Below, piece after piece: positions 1 to 10,264 of a stretch of 64,000 nt of DNA (its first letter is position 1; every line of letters begins with the position of its first letter). The translations under genes and the position numbers were made by a program. The notes beneath the pieces were generated by a model. That model ran no database searches, was not told the DNA's origin, and was given only the letters and a program-made list of their open reading frames with translations. The DNA comes from Cutaneotrichosporon cavernicola (taxonomy: Eukaryota; Basidiomycota; Tremellomycetes; Trichosporonales; Trichosporonaceae). Location of the stretch: NCBI RefSeq assembly GCF_030864355.1, contig NC_083398.1, positions 1,116,001-1,180,000 on the forward strand, written 5' to 3'.

Positions 1-2196
1 GACGCTCCGAGCGCTCCTTGAGTGGTGCGAGGGCCACCAAGGGGATGGGCGTCGAGCGACCGGGACGTGGGCTGCTGAATTTTGAGGATTTGCAGCCCTC
101 GCGAAAGATGTCCGGACGACGATAAAGGAGGAAGGAGGAAGAGTGTTGGGTGATGTGATGGATGAGGATGGGATGGAACGACTTGTTGGGTATCCAAGTG
201 GCTAGGAGAGGAATGGGGGTGCCCGGTTGGGGGGGGGGGGGGGGGGGGGGCGGCCGTCGCACTGTGTGGCGGGGGAGGAGGAAGAGGAGGGAAGCTGAGC
301 AGGTCACAGGTGCAGGGTAAACGTACAGTGCCCTAGTAGCAAAGTAGAGACTGGAGTGACACATGGGACAGTATAGACCCTTATGCACCAATGCCAAAGG
401 CATTGGAAAGGGATCTCCTTCAACTCCTAAGGGATTAGGGATATTAGAGGAGGGGTCCGGAGGCAATTGGGGCAAAGGAGAAGGAATGAGCTCATTCTCA
501 CTTCCTCACTTAGTGGCTCTTGTGATCTTGTGAATTGTGAATCAAGTGACCACGTGGCCACTCTGCAGAGCTAGCTTGCTGCTTGCTGACCCCTTCAGGG
601 TCAACCGATCGATCTAATCCGTTACCACGCCGCATCAGAGTGTCAAGAGTCACCAGGCACATGAAGACGCAGAGGCCGTGTTCCTCCAATGATCCAATGA
701 GAGAAGTGGAGAGGGGGCGATTATCACGTGTTGTCCCTGTTTTGACGTAAATTGATCCTTCGAGTTGGGTGTCGCACGAGCCACAGGCCCCCCCACACAC
801 CCCAATTACCCTTTTACCCTGATTACAAGTGGTGCGAGTCAGACTAACTCTAGCAAACTCACACTAACTTTGTGGTATTTAGAACCGTATTGCTTTGAAT
901 CTCAGCATCTGCACAGACACAAGCAGTCTCAAACACCTATTCACCTGCATGCCTGACTAGGGTACTAGGGAGCACATCATTACTGATCACGGATCACGGA
1001 GCGAGACAGCTAAAGCTGCACATTTGCGCCCGTCGCCCCAATAGCGTCACCTCGCAGATGGCTCTACCGCTCTTGGTCACCCGGAGCAGAGGCTCGTGAC
1101 CGAGAAACCGGGCGTCTGGGCACGCCCCCGTGAGCCGCTCCAAGCCAACGTTTCCTCAGTCGTTCACAGGTACGGCTTCGCTCGCCACATTCCAAATCGT
1201 GTGCCTCTCTTCTCAGCTTCCCTGCTTTCCGGGAAACGCGGTCGAAGCTGCGCCACCGCCGCCAGAATCCAAGCAGGCTGCCGAGCAACCACGCCACGTC
1301 GAAGAAAGCCGCGCTCGACCCAACAAGCTCAGCCAGTGCCGCCGCCACATACGGTATCTGATGGTTTGCTCAATCTTGTGAATGGCAAGAACGCGCACGA
1401 CCACTGGGCAGGAACGATGACCACTACTGTGATTCCTTGGCATCATTCCTAGGCTTTGACGTCACCTCGCTTGTACAGTACAGTTGGATCCAACTGGTAC
1501 GATAGGGACCGCGTAAGGCCGATACGCTGGTCTCGAGCCATGTCAACGGTGGCCGAGAGGAGCGGAGAACGAAGGTATATCGGAGACGCAGAATCCCTTC
1601 TAGCTTCAGTGACGCGGCGCCACGGTAAATCAAGTTGCTGACAATTCCCGGTGGCGATCACTGGTCGGTCATGCCATCAGCCACCGCCACTCCACACAAG
1701 CATGGTCTGGGATCTACCGCGGTTGACGGTTAGGTGATGCCGTCGTCTGACAATCGACACTGGAGCAGAAAACTTGGCCAAGGTGATCAGTGAGGTACCT
1801 GAGCCTGCAGGACGCCCCAGTCCGGATGGTCCGTCGTACCCTGGTGCCTCACTGCAACCTACAAGCTAGCGATCTAGCGAAGTGATTGATCGTTCGGTTC
1901 GTTCGGTATGTCGGCATGCGGCATATCCGTCGTGCCATGTTGTCACGGATGTTATTCCTCGCCTGTCAAGCTGTCAAGCTGTCGCGGGCAAGTGGGCAAA
2001 TGAGGCATGATTAAGGAATGTGCACTTGATGTTCAAACCTAATGGTGGAGTCAGGTACGCAGTAGATACCGTATTCATGACCAGCCGCTACTCAGAACGA
2101 TGACGCATTGCCACTCACCATCACAGGATCACACTCTCTCAGTCCACATCTTGCTTCCTTCACTCTCCCGCCACCACCCACCCCAAAACAACCAAC
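1..2196. other. Gene-free left end with a G22 homopolymer
   Basis: I can support no complete gene here. A run of 22 G lies at 229-250. The first ~110 bases stay open on the minus strand in more than one frame and could be the 5' part of a gene whose body lies beyond the left edge, but no in-frame ATG is visible. The last ~200 bases are pyrimidine-rich (CCACCACCCACCCC-like) and are probably the OTU1 promoter and leader. Confidence 0.5.
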
Positions 2197-3557
2197 ATGA
2201 TCCCGGTGTGTACATGCGTACATGCACATACAGCGCCCACCCTACCTCCACTGACGACAGGTCCGCCTCCGTCACCCCCGCGGTGTGACAACAATCGAGG
2301 TCGACCCAGAAACCCAAGGCGTGCGCGACCTCAAGGTCCTCATCTTCTCGTCGACCGAGATCCCGCCTTCTGAACAAGAAAGTAAGCTTGTCTTGATACT
2401 CGCGCGTGTATGCCACCCAAAGTGAACGTGTGCCATTGCCGCGACGCGACGTGTGCTAAAGGCGCTGACAACCCAGTCAAGTTTGGATACCCACCAAAGC
2501 CGCTGCCCGAGACGGCTGGCCGACTGGCTTCTATTCCCATCACGCGGGGTGAGCAGCTGATTGTGACTGCCGTTCCACATGTCTCGCGCTCGCCCAAGCG
2601 CCCGCGCCGTCTGAGCGTCAAGGAACTCGATGCCGAGCTCTCTGCACCGAAGCCGCCGCATGCGCCCGGGCCCGTTGCCGAATCACCTCTTGCTCCGAGT
2701 GACATGCCCCTCGAGGCGGCCGACTCCATCGCGCTGCCCGGCCGCGATGCGGGCTTCCTCCAGCTCCGTGTCGTGCCCGACGACAACTCGTGCCTCTTCT
2801 CCGCCGTCAGCGTCGTTTTCGAAGGCGACATCGAGGCCGCGCAGAAACTGCGAAAAGGTACATCTCGTTACGGCCACACTGACGACAGTGGTAGCGGACG
2901 CGATTCGAGCCGACCCCGACACGTACTCAGACGCGATGCTTGGGTGAGTTTCAATTTGAGTACCATGTCCTAACGCAGACGCGCGCGAGACGAATACATT
3001 GCCAAGATTCTCGAGCGCAACACGTGGGGCGGTGCGATTGAGCTCTCTATCTTTGCAAAGCAGTAGGTCGGGAGAGGGCCATGCTCACTGTCACAGCTAC
3101 AAGACGGAGATTGCGAGCTTTGATGTCGCATCTGGGCGGTGCGACAGGTTCGGCGAGGGCGAGCATGACCAGAGGTGCATTTGGGAGAGGTACCCCGCTG
3201 ACTGAAGATGTCTCCTTGTGTACTCTGGCATCCGTGAGTGGATGTCAGGACACTCTGACGGCAGACTATGACGCGATGACACTCTCGCCAATGGAAGTTG
3301 CTCCGACGAGCTTCCACACGACCGTCTTCCCCGTCACTGACACCGCCGTGATGGACGCCGCCCGCAAGATGGTGGACAAGCTCAAGGGTAGGAAGTACTA
3401 CACCGACACCGCAAACTTTGATTTGAAGTGTAACGTGTGCGGTATCGGGCTCAAGGGCGAGAAGAGCGCGACCGCGCATGCAATAGAAACTGGGCGTAAG
3501 TGGTTCGAGGGGCGCTTGGCAGAGCTCATGCTAGACGTGAATTTCGGCGAGTATTAG
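2197..3557 (+). CDS. OTU1: OTU1/YOD1-type ubiquitin thioesterase
   Basis: Deubiquitinase of the OTU1 (YOD1) family, which works with Cdc48/p97 in protein quality control. I infer nine exons: 2197-2205, 2261-2381, 2477-2857, 2889-2943, 2979-3062, 3097-3174, 3208-3233, 3265-3495 and 3535-3557, giving 335 aa. The N-terminus has the UBX-like fold followed by FGYPPKPL. The OTU catalytic core shows DDNSCLFSAV with nucleophile Cys149, and the catalytic His252 lies in HYDAM. The C-terminus is a C2H2 finger (CNVC...HAIETGH) ending NFGEY, as is usual in the family. The first coding exon is only nine bases (ATG ATC CCG). Five introns are 31-35 nt. The His ending the zinc finger is created by the last splice. 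Family assignment is secure; the exact start is inferred. Confidence 0.93.
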
Positions 3558-3866
3558 GAATGGGCGCGAGCGCGCGCGTGCAGGAGATACAGTATAATGT
3601 CGCGCAAGCAGTGATTTGGGTGCATGTGTTCATCCTGTCATTTCTAACAAGGCGTATGGTAGCGTAGTACACAGGGGTGAGGCTTGCGTCCCATGTAAAG
3701 CAAGCATCACAACCTTCCTCGGCCTGCATTTTCTCTTTCTCCCATTCCCTACCATCAATCCCCACTCACCCTTCCCTCTATTCAGCTTGCATCGCTTCCT
3801 CAACAGAGCCACGCCCATCCTATTCGCTTACCCACTCTCGCTTACTTCACCTCACTCCTTCTCATC

Positions 3867-6730
3867 ATGGAGAGTCTCTCCTCGGGCGTTGGCGGGTCGG
3901 ACCTGACAGCTCACCGCGCCAGTCCCTCTGGCCTTGCTCTCAACTCAGACTCCCCGGTTTTAAGCCCGAGCTCCCGTACATCGCCCACCCCATCCTCCCC
4001 TTCAGAGGTCTCATCCACGGAGGGTGAACGTGACCTGCTCGACATGTCATCGAACCTGAACGAGACACTGATGGACGAGGAGAAAGAGACGACACACGTC
4101 GTCAACTACCCCCCACCTTCTCTCCCTTCTCTCCCCGCTTCGCCAGAGCCAAGCTCCAACCGCACCGTCCGACCCCTGCCTCGCGCTCATAGTGTGACAT
4201 CGCCCACACTCAAGCCGCAGACGAACGTGTACGCTTTACGGGCAGTCCCGTTCGCGGCCCGCGGAGACCTCATCACGCCGTCTCAAAACCGGCTACCACC
4301 TTCCCTCGGCACAACGGCCGTCAACTCGACGGCTGCATCTACCCACAACGACGAAGAGAGTGTCGTTGACACTCACTCAGTACGCGAGGAGAGCGAGGTC
4401 TACACGGGTTCTGTGCTCGAGGTTGACTCAGCCGAACCGTCCCCCACCACTGGCTACTCCTACAGCACCACCCCTAGCCCATCCGACCTCCCTTCCCTCC
4501 CAAATCTTCCTCCCCTCTCCACCTCACATGTGCCTTCGGCGTCTCTGCCTACCCCTGGCATCGGCGTGCCCAGCCTCCATGTCATCGATCTGCGTGAGCT
4601 CCTCTCTTCCCAGCCCCTGTCGCCTGAGGATGGTGCCGAGGCCGCCGAGGAGCAGGCCGCCGAGAAAGACTACGAGGAAGGCGACCTCAACGAGGCGCTC
4701 AGCGAGGTACGCCTCCTAGTCGAGAGCTACGCGGCGCTCCGCGAGCAGGTGGCCGCTACCTCGGTCTCCGTTGAGGAGACGACTGGGCGCATCATCGACG
4801 CCATCCACAAGTATGTTTATTACTCCGTTCGTATCTAACCACAGACACAAGTGTCCTGATGCCAAGGCGGACGATACTCACCTGGAGGGGCTCTCCAAGG
4901 CTGAGGCCCGCATCGTCCGCTACAAGCGCCACATTGATACCCTTGCTCTGCGCGTCCAGAGCGCCGAGACACGCAATCGTGAGGCTGAGACTGCCAGAGC
5001 GTGCCGCCTTGCGGACGTCAAGCGTCTGGAGACGATGGTGGTTCAAGGGCAAGAGGACCTCCAGACGTCCGAGCGCCACGGCGAGATGCTAGGCCGCAAG
5101 CTCTCGGAGGCGGTGAACAACGTTGCTGCGCTGCAGGTCGAGAATGAGGATTTTCGAGCGAACCATTCTGTGCTGAGGAAGACCCAGGCGGTGAGCTGAG
5201 GGGTTTAGAGAATGTTGCTAACAGCAAGAGCACGCCATCATTCGTCCTCATTCTCCTCGAAGGAGAGGGGCGCATGGTACTTGTAGCAATGAGCCTACTG
5301 ACGTACAGTTCGACCCCGACCTGCTCGCCCTTGGTGGAGATGGAGGTGAGCTTTCTGGGTCGCAGTCATCAAGCTCACAACTGGCGTCCACTTCATGAAC
5401 AAGCTTCAGGTCGAGGCTCGCCGCTTGTTCGAAATGATGAACCTTGGGACCTGCGGTAAGATTCACCTCCACCTGCACTTGGACCTGGTGCGTCGGCTGG
5501 TGAATGGCGCTAATCAACAGGCCGAAACCTATCGAGGCCTCCGCAGGGTAATGGCGGCTCAGCTCTGAATCCTAACATCCAGGCTGACTTCATCGCGAGC
5601 GACACCCAATTCGAGGAGTTCCTCGAGGGCATGAGTGAGTCCGGCCCACTCTGCAGCATCTCCGACGTGCCGGGCAAGTTCGGGGCGTCAACGAAGATCC
5701 GCGGTAAGCTCAATGTCTGACGTCTCAACTGACAGTAGGCCAGATGGCGAGTTTCGGGATGCTCGACTCGTGCGGAATGGTCTTCATCGTAGCCGCCAAT
5801 GTGAGCACATGTCGGTCACTGTGCAGCTAACCCTAGGACCGCGGATACCTTGCAGAGGTTTCAGAGTGGGAGCGCAGCAGCGGGCGCGTTGTCGACAAGC
5901 TCTTCGCTGCTCGCTCCACCACAGACCGCCGCGACGACCCGTTCCGCTCTCTCGGAGATGACCGCCTGTTCGCGGTACAATGTCTGTTCCCGACGTCGCC
6001 TGCTGAGTGGGCTCGGCTGATGACGACTACCTCTATCCGCCCAGAGCGCAATGTGCCCGCCAATCGGGGTCATCTTCTTATGGACCAGACTGGTGCGACA
6101 ACCGCACAAGCCCTCCCGCTTGCGATTCAGCCGAATCCTGCGCTAGTCCCCAACGATGTGTCCCACAACCAGACGCTCCGTTGCGCACCAGGCGCTACTC
6201 CTGACACATATCGCGGCCAGTTGGGATCGCCTATCCCGTTTTCTCCGATGCCGACGGGCGTGCGGTGCCCGGACCGTGGGCGTCACGATCCTTCGCCGCC
6301 CCCTCTACCGACGCCCCGTGCGCCTCGTGCACCTCAGGTGACGTCTCTACCTGTTCCGAAGTACACTTCTCGCCAAAACCCAGCCCCACGCATGGCCGGT
6401 CCGCCCTGGCAGGAGTATCGCCCTGCCTCGAGCAAGGGCGCCCGGTTGCCAGAGATGCTCCGTCGTTCTATTGCGGCCGGTACCGCCACGCCGCCCCGCC
6501 ACTCCAACGATTGTGTCGCGTTCCGCAAGAGCGCGCGCTCCCCATCTATCGGCGGCAGCCCTCCGTCAACCGACGAGGACAACCCGCTCGACCCAACCAT
6601 CCCTCCTGCGGCCCGTACACACGTGGAGCGCCCGCCTCGGTTTGTCGGGCCCAACAGAAGCGTCACTGGCTCGACGACTGGAGCACCTCCGTCAGGCTTC
6701 CGCGTCCGTGACGGTTGGGGCCGCCACTAA
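3867..6730 (+). CDS. DUF7923-like coiled-coil protein (fungal C3H1-type family)
   Basis: The protein has a Ser/Pro-rich N-terminus (about residues 1-260), a coiled coil (about 265-430), then a domain resembling the fungal DUF7923 domain usually linked to CCCH zinc fingers. Visible blocks are FVLILLEGEGRMFDPDLL, HLHLHLDLVRRL, FIASDTQFEEFLEGM and GMVFIVAANDRGYLAEV. The C-terminal 220 residues are Pro/Arg-rich, and I see no CCCH finger. Exons: 3867-4810, 4845-5190, 5229-5276, 5309-5345, then an unresolved junction, a block ending at 5547, 5583-5703, 5736-5800 and 5837-6730. Frame is kept only if the fourth intron is 5346-5365 (20 nt). The conventional 64-nt intron (5346-5409) puts the conserved exon out of frame. 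Start ATG 3867 follows a pyrimidine-rich leader. The molecular role is unknown; family members are suggested to bind nucleic acid. Confidence 0.75.
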
Positions 6731-7173
6731 TCCCACACGGTGCATCTGAGCCATGACCTGGGCTGGATGTTGTTTAACACAGCTAACGTAGCCAGATTCG
6801 GCGTTGAATCCACTCCGTATCCACGCCCAAACGCCACGCACGTCAAACCATCCATGTAATTGTTGTAGAGTCACCATCCGATCCGTGCCTGGTATACTGC
6901 AGGCTCGACGGCGTCTGTCTCACATGTTGTAATCTGAGAATGAATCTCCTCTGTATCTCACGCACGCGCCCGATCTAGACATGCGACGCGTACATACATC
7001 TCTGACGTGTCCGGCGGCAGTGATGTGGATGACGTCAGGGACGGGGCGCCCTAGAGTTGTCCTCGACGTGTTGCCATTGTGTTGTCATTGTCTCGATATC
7101 CTCTGCCTCTTCTTGGCATATCAATGCGGCGTGTCTATTCCCCACATCCTCATCATATTCCCAACATCGCGAC
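6731..7173. promoter_or_regulatory. Intergenic, acetate kinase promoter region
   Basis: Between the DUF7923-like gene and acetate kinase. No open frame has coding character. The part before 7174 is T/C-rich (repeated CATTGTGTTGTCATTGTC) and is probably the acetate kinase leader. An in-frame ATG at 7057 has no homology downstream of it, so 7174 is the preferred start. Confidence 0.4.
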
Positions 7174-8571
7174 ATGTACCTTCTAACGCTCAACTGCGGC
7201 TCGTCATCCATCAAGGGCAAGCTGTTCAACATCCCGTCGAAGGAGGCGCCACTCGAGGCGGTCGCCAAGATTTCGGTCCTCAACATCGGCGCCAAGGGTG
7301 ACAGAGTCCATGTGGTGGTCAAGTGGCTGGACGGCCTGACGGAAGACGTTGACGAGAGAATGGGCGATGGCGGCCAGGTCGAGCGTGAGTGTGGGCCCTA
7401 TCTTCCTTGTCAGCTCACGCACAGATAGACACATCTTCCCCATCATCCTCAAGCACATCTCGTCTAGTGGCAGCGGCATCGCGCAAGACGACATCAAGTA
7501 CATCACCCACCGAATCGTACATGGCGGGTTGAACAAGCGCGGCCTTAGAGTCACTAAGGAGGACAGCCACGAGCTCGAACAGATGGACGCGCTGTCGCGC
7601 TTTGCGCCGCTGCATAACCACCACGCCGTGCTGTGTGTGCGCGCGTGTCTGGACGCCGTGCCGAACAGCACGCAGTTGCTGTACTTTGACACGCTGTTCC
7701 ATGTGAGTGGCCGTCGGGAGGATGACATGCGAACCTGCGATTCAATTAACCTGCATGTTCGCGCTCACACAAGCAAACCCTCCCGCCCGAGGTCTACACA
7801 TACGCCCTACCTCCTTCGAACGCACCCCTCGCAATCCCGCTGCGCAAGTACGGCTTCCATGGCCTGTCATACAGCTCGATCGTGCACCAGCTCGCACAGC
7901 ACACCAACACCTCTCCCGAAGCCCTCAATCTGGTGGTGGCGCACCTCGGATCGGGGGCGAGTGCGTGTTGTATCCGCGCCGGCAAGTCAATCGACACAAC
8001 CATGGGCCTAACCCCCCTCGAAGGGCTGGTAGGCGGTACACGTACGGGTAACATTGACCCAACGGCCATCATGCACCATACCCCCGATTATGCGTCTGAC
8101 GCAGGCCTGCACGACATGCACGTCACCCGCGGTGAGTGGGTCATGAATAGAGAGAGTGGCCTACTTGCGCTCGCCGGCACGCCAAATTTCGGTGCGATTA
8201 CGACCAAGGCGTTTGGCGTCGGACCCGAGAATGAGGAGAAAAAACTCATGCGCCTGGCTTACGACGTGTTCATCGACCGCGTCATGGCCTTTGTTACGCA
8301 GTACCTCGCCAAGCTCCTGGCCCAGGTTCCCATGCGTTCTGTCCAGCTCGTCTTCTCGGGCGGTATTGGGGAGAACGCCGCACGCCTCCGGCGTGACGTC
8401 CTCGAGCGCCTCTCGTGGCTTGGGACTACGGTTTCGGACGCAAACGAGGCGCGCCGCGGTGGGGCGGTGCGCCGGATTAGCGGAGACGATAGCCGGCTCG
8501 CGGCGTGGGTTGTCGAGACGGACGAGGAGGGGTGGTGCGCCCAGATGGCGCGCGAGGATATGGGCATCTAG
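7174..8571 (+). CDS. ack: Acetate kinase
   Basis: Converts acetyl phosphate plus ADP to acetate plus ATP (EC 2.7.2.1). In fungi it is thought to act downstream of phosphoketolase (Xfp); no xfp gene lies in this window. Three exons (7174-7384, 7425-7702, 7774-8571) give 428 aa, a normal length. The acetokinase signatures are present in order: LNCGSSSIKGKLF at residues 5-17, HRIVHGG near 99, FDTLFHQTLPPE around the second splice, KYGFHGLSY, HLGSGASACCI with GTRTGNIDP, and the ATP-binding FSGGIGENAARLR. Introns are 40 and 71 nt. The start at 7174 places the N-terminal strand directly after the Met, as in the bacterial enzymes. No organelle targeting peptide is seen, so it is probably cytosolic. 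Confidence 0.96.
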
Positions 8572-8795
8572 CGCAAGGGTGTTAGTGTCATGAATCAGTG
8601 TTGTGACGCGGTGGCGGCCTCGGCGTCGTGAGTGCGGCGGGGTTTCCTCTGTCGTTAGTTGAGAGCATTAGTGACACGGTGGCTGTGACGCCGTCGGTGG
8701 CTTGGGGTTGTGGTTCAGGGGGACACTACTATGCCCATTCATTATCGATACAACAGTCGGCCACTCCGCATACAGTCGGTTACGTGTACGTTGGA

Positions 8796-9093
8796 CTACG
8801 AGGCAACACGCTCGATACCCTCGGTAGCGTTGACCACCTTGCGACGGCACGACTTGAAGTGGCCAGCCTGGCACGCCTTGCACGTGGACGCGTTGCTGCT
8901 GTCAGTTATCATTTACGAGTGTTCAGACTCACCCAGTGCACTCGGTTGCGAGACATCCAGCGCCCTCACACGCCTTGCAGTGCTTGGGGTCAGCGGCGCA
9001 GCCGCGCACCTCGTCCTTGGCGCAATGGTCGTGGGCAGCCACGGCACCGGTGCAGAAGCCGCACGACTCGGGGTTGCCAGTGCACTCGGACAT
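8796..9093 (-). CDS. Small 12-cysteine protein (87 aa), unknown
   Basis: Two exons (9093-8933 and 8898-8796) joined by a 34-nt intron with a CTGACAG acceptor encode 87 aa with 12 Cys. The Cys are arranged as CGFC, CKAC and CKAC pairs plus spaced singles, and the tail is basic and Cys-free. There is no signal peptide, so it is probably intracellular. Cys content suggests metal or redox binding, but the CXC clusters of classical metallothioneins are absent. A TATA-like TTATAAAC lies about 180 bp upstream on the same strand (near 9272-9280). The acceptor is a tandem CAGCAG, so isoforms differing by one Ser are possible. I recognise no family. Confidence 0.6.
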
Positions 9094-10264
9094 TGTTGTT
9101 GCTGTGGTTTGGGTTGAGGTTGAGTGCGAGGATGAGTTTGGACGTGCAGAGACGAGAGAGTAGAGAGCAGATGTGGAGAGTACAACTTGCTCTTTATGTA
9201 GTCCTCGAAGTTGTGCCAGGTCATCCACAGATAATGGACGCCACCTCGTCAATGACGCGGGATGGTTTGTTGTTTATAAGCGTTACCCAATCACCGTGCA
9301 CCCAATACTCAGCTGGAGCGTTTCTACATGTTTCAATAGAATTCAAGTCCAATCAGAGTGAGAGTAATTGTTAGTATAGTTACTAATAGTCATCAACCCC
9401 TTAACACTGCTTTTCGGCCGATTGGCATAATGTTTTACACGTTGCATTTTGACAACCTTATCACACTAGAGGAAACACTCTCCCACGGCCGCCTCAGGAT
9501 TGCACCGGTGACCAGGTACAATCTGATATATCGAATTTGGAAATTGCCGAGGTAATCGCCTCGCGATGAACAAAGCTTGCAAAGGAGAATGTTAAGGAGC
9601 TGAGGGAGCCTGAAGCTGGGAACCTATCACTCATCGTCATCATTCCCCGTCGTATCGCATGTCTGATGCATAGTCTTCATCTCGTCCGTCTTAGACCCGT
9701 GGACTGGGACATCGGTAGAATTGCTTGGTGGGGCGAGCAAGCGAGACAGAGTCGTCGCGTGGATGACGCGTGTACTATCACCGCTCTTTTGCCATTTTTG
9801 CGGGGCTGCCAGGGTAAATTTGTTAGTGGGAGGGACGTGGAGAGAGTTTGAACTGGGGACATGATTTTTGATTGGGTGGAATGACAATGATCCAAGTTTT
9901 GTTGGTCAAGTTGTGTGGGGAAAGCAAGGTAAGGGCAGTACAAGTGGCGCGAGATCCGTGCTTGACACTTGCCCAAGGTCCGGCAATGTCAAGAGCCGGC
10001 TAGACCCGCCATACATGTTTTTCAAGCAACAAATGAACAGTCCGACTGAGATTGATATACACTTTGTATAATGCACAACTTGGACTATACCTAAAACGTA
10101 ATACTTAGCCTTCCCTCCTAGGTTCGCCTAAGTATTCGGCCAGCTAACACCCCTTGCCGAACCTCAACTATATAGATCACAACCCCCCACTCACATCATA
10201 CTCTTCTTTCATCTCATCCGCCCTCTCTCACCTCTCTCCCAACCTCAACCCAAAACACGTAGCC
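9094..10264. other. Intergenic; promoters of the Cys-rich gene and of ACADSB
   Basis: This holds the divergent upstream regions of the 12-Cys gene and the acyl-CoA dehydrogenase. Minus-strand open frames around 9627-9870 lack a convincing ATG context and homology. Near 10085-10140 there is an imperfect inverted element (ACTTAGCC ... CCTAGGTTCGCCTAAGT). The 100 bases before 10265 are pyrimidine-rich, typical of a strong leader. Confidence 0.4.

Noticed and set aside
1..110. Open minus-strand frames at the left edge suggesting a truncated gene
   Set aside because: More than one frame is open and no start codon or homology can be seen in so short a piece.
5638..5660. AGTGAGT...CTGCAG as a 23-nt intron in the DUF7923-like gene
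   Set aside because: Reading through is in frame and leads smoothly into the next conserved exon, so no intron is needed.
9627..9976. Minus-strand open frames of 86-99 codons, one ending in GNDDDE
   Set aside because: The longest versions begin at TTG, not ATG. No splice model gave a good start and nothing is recognised; it could be revisited with RNA data.
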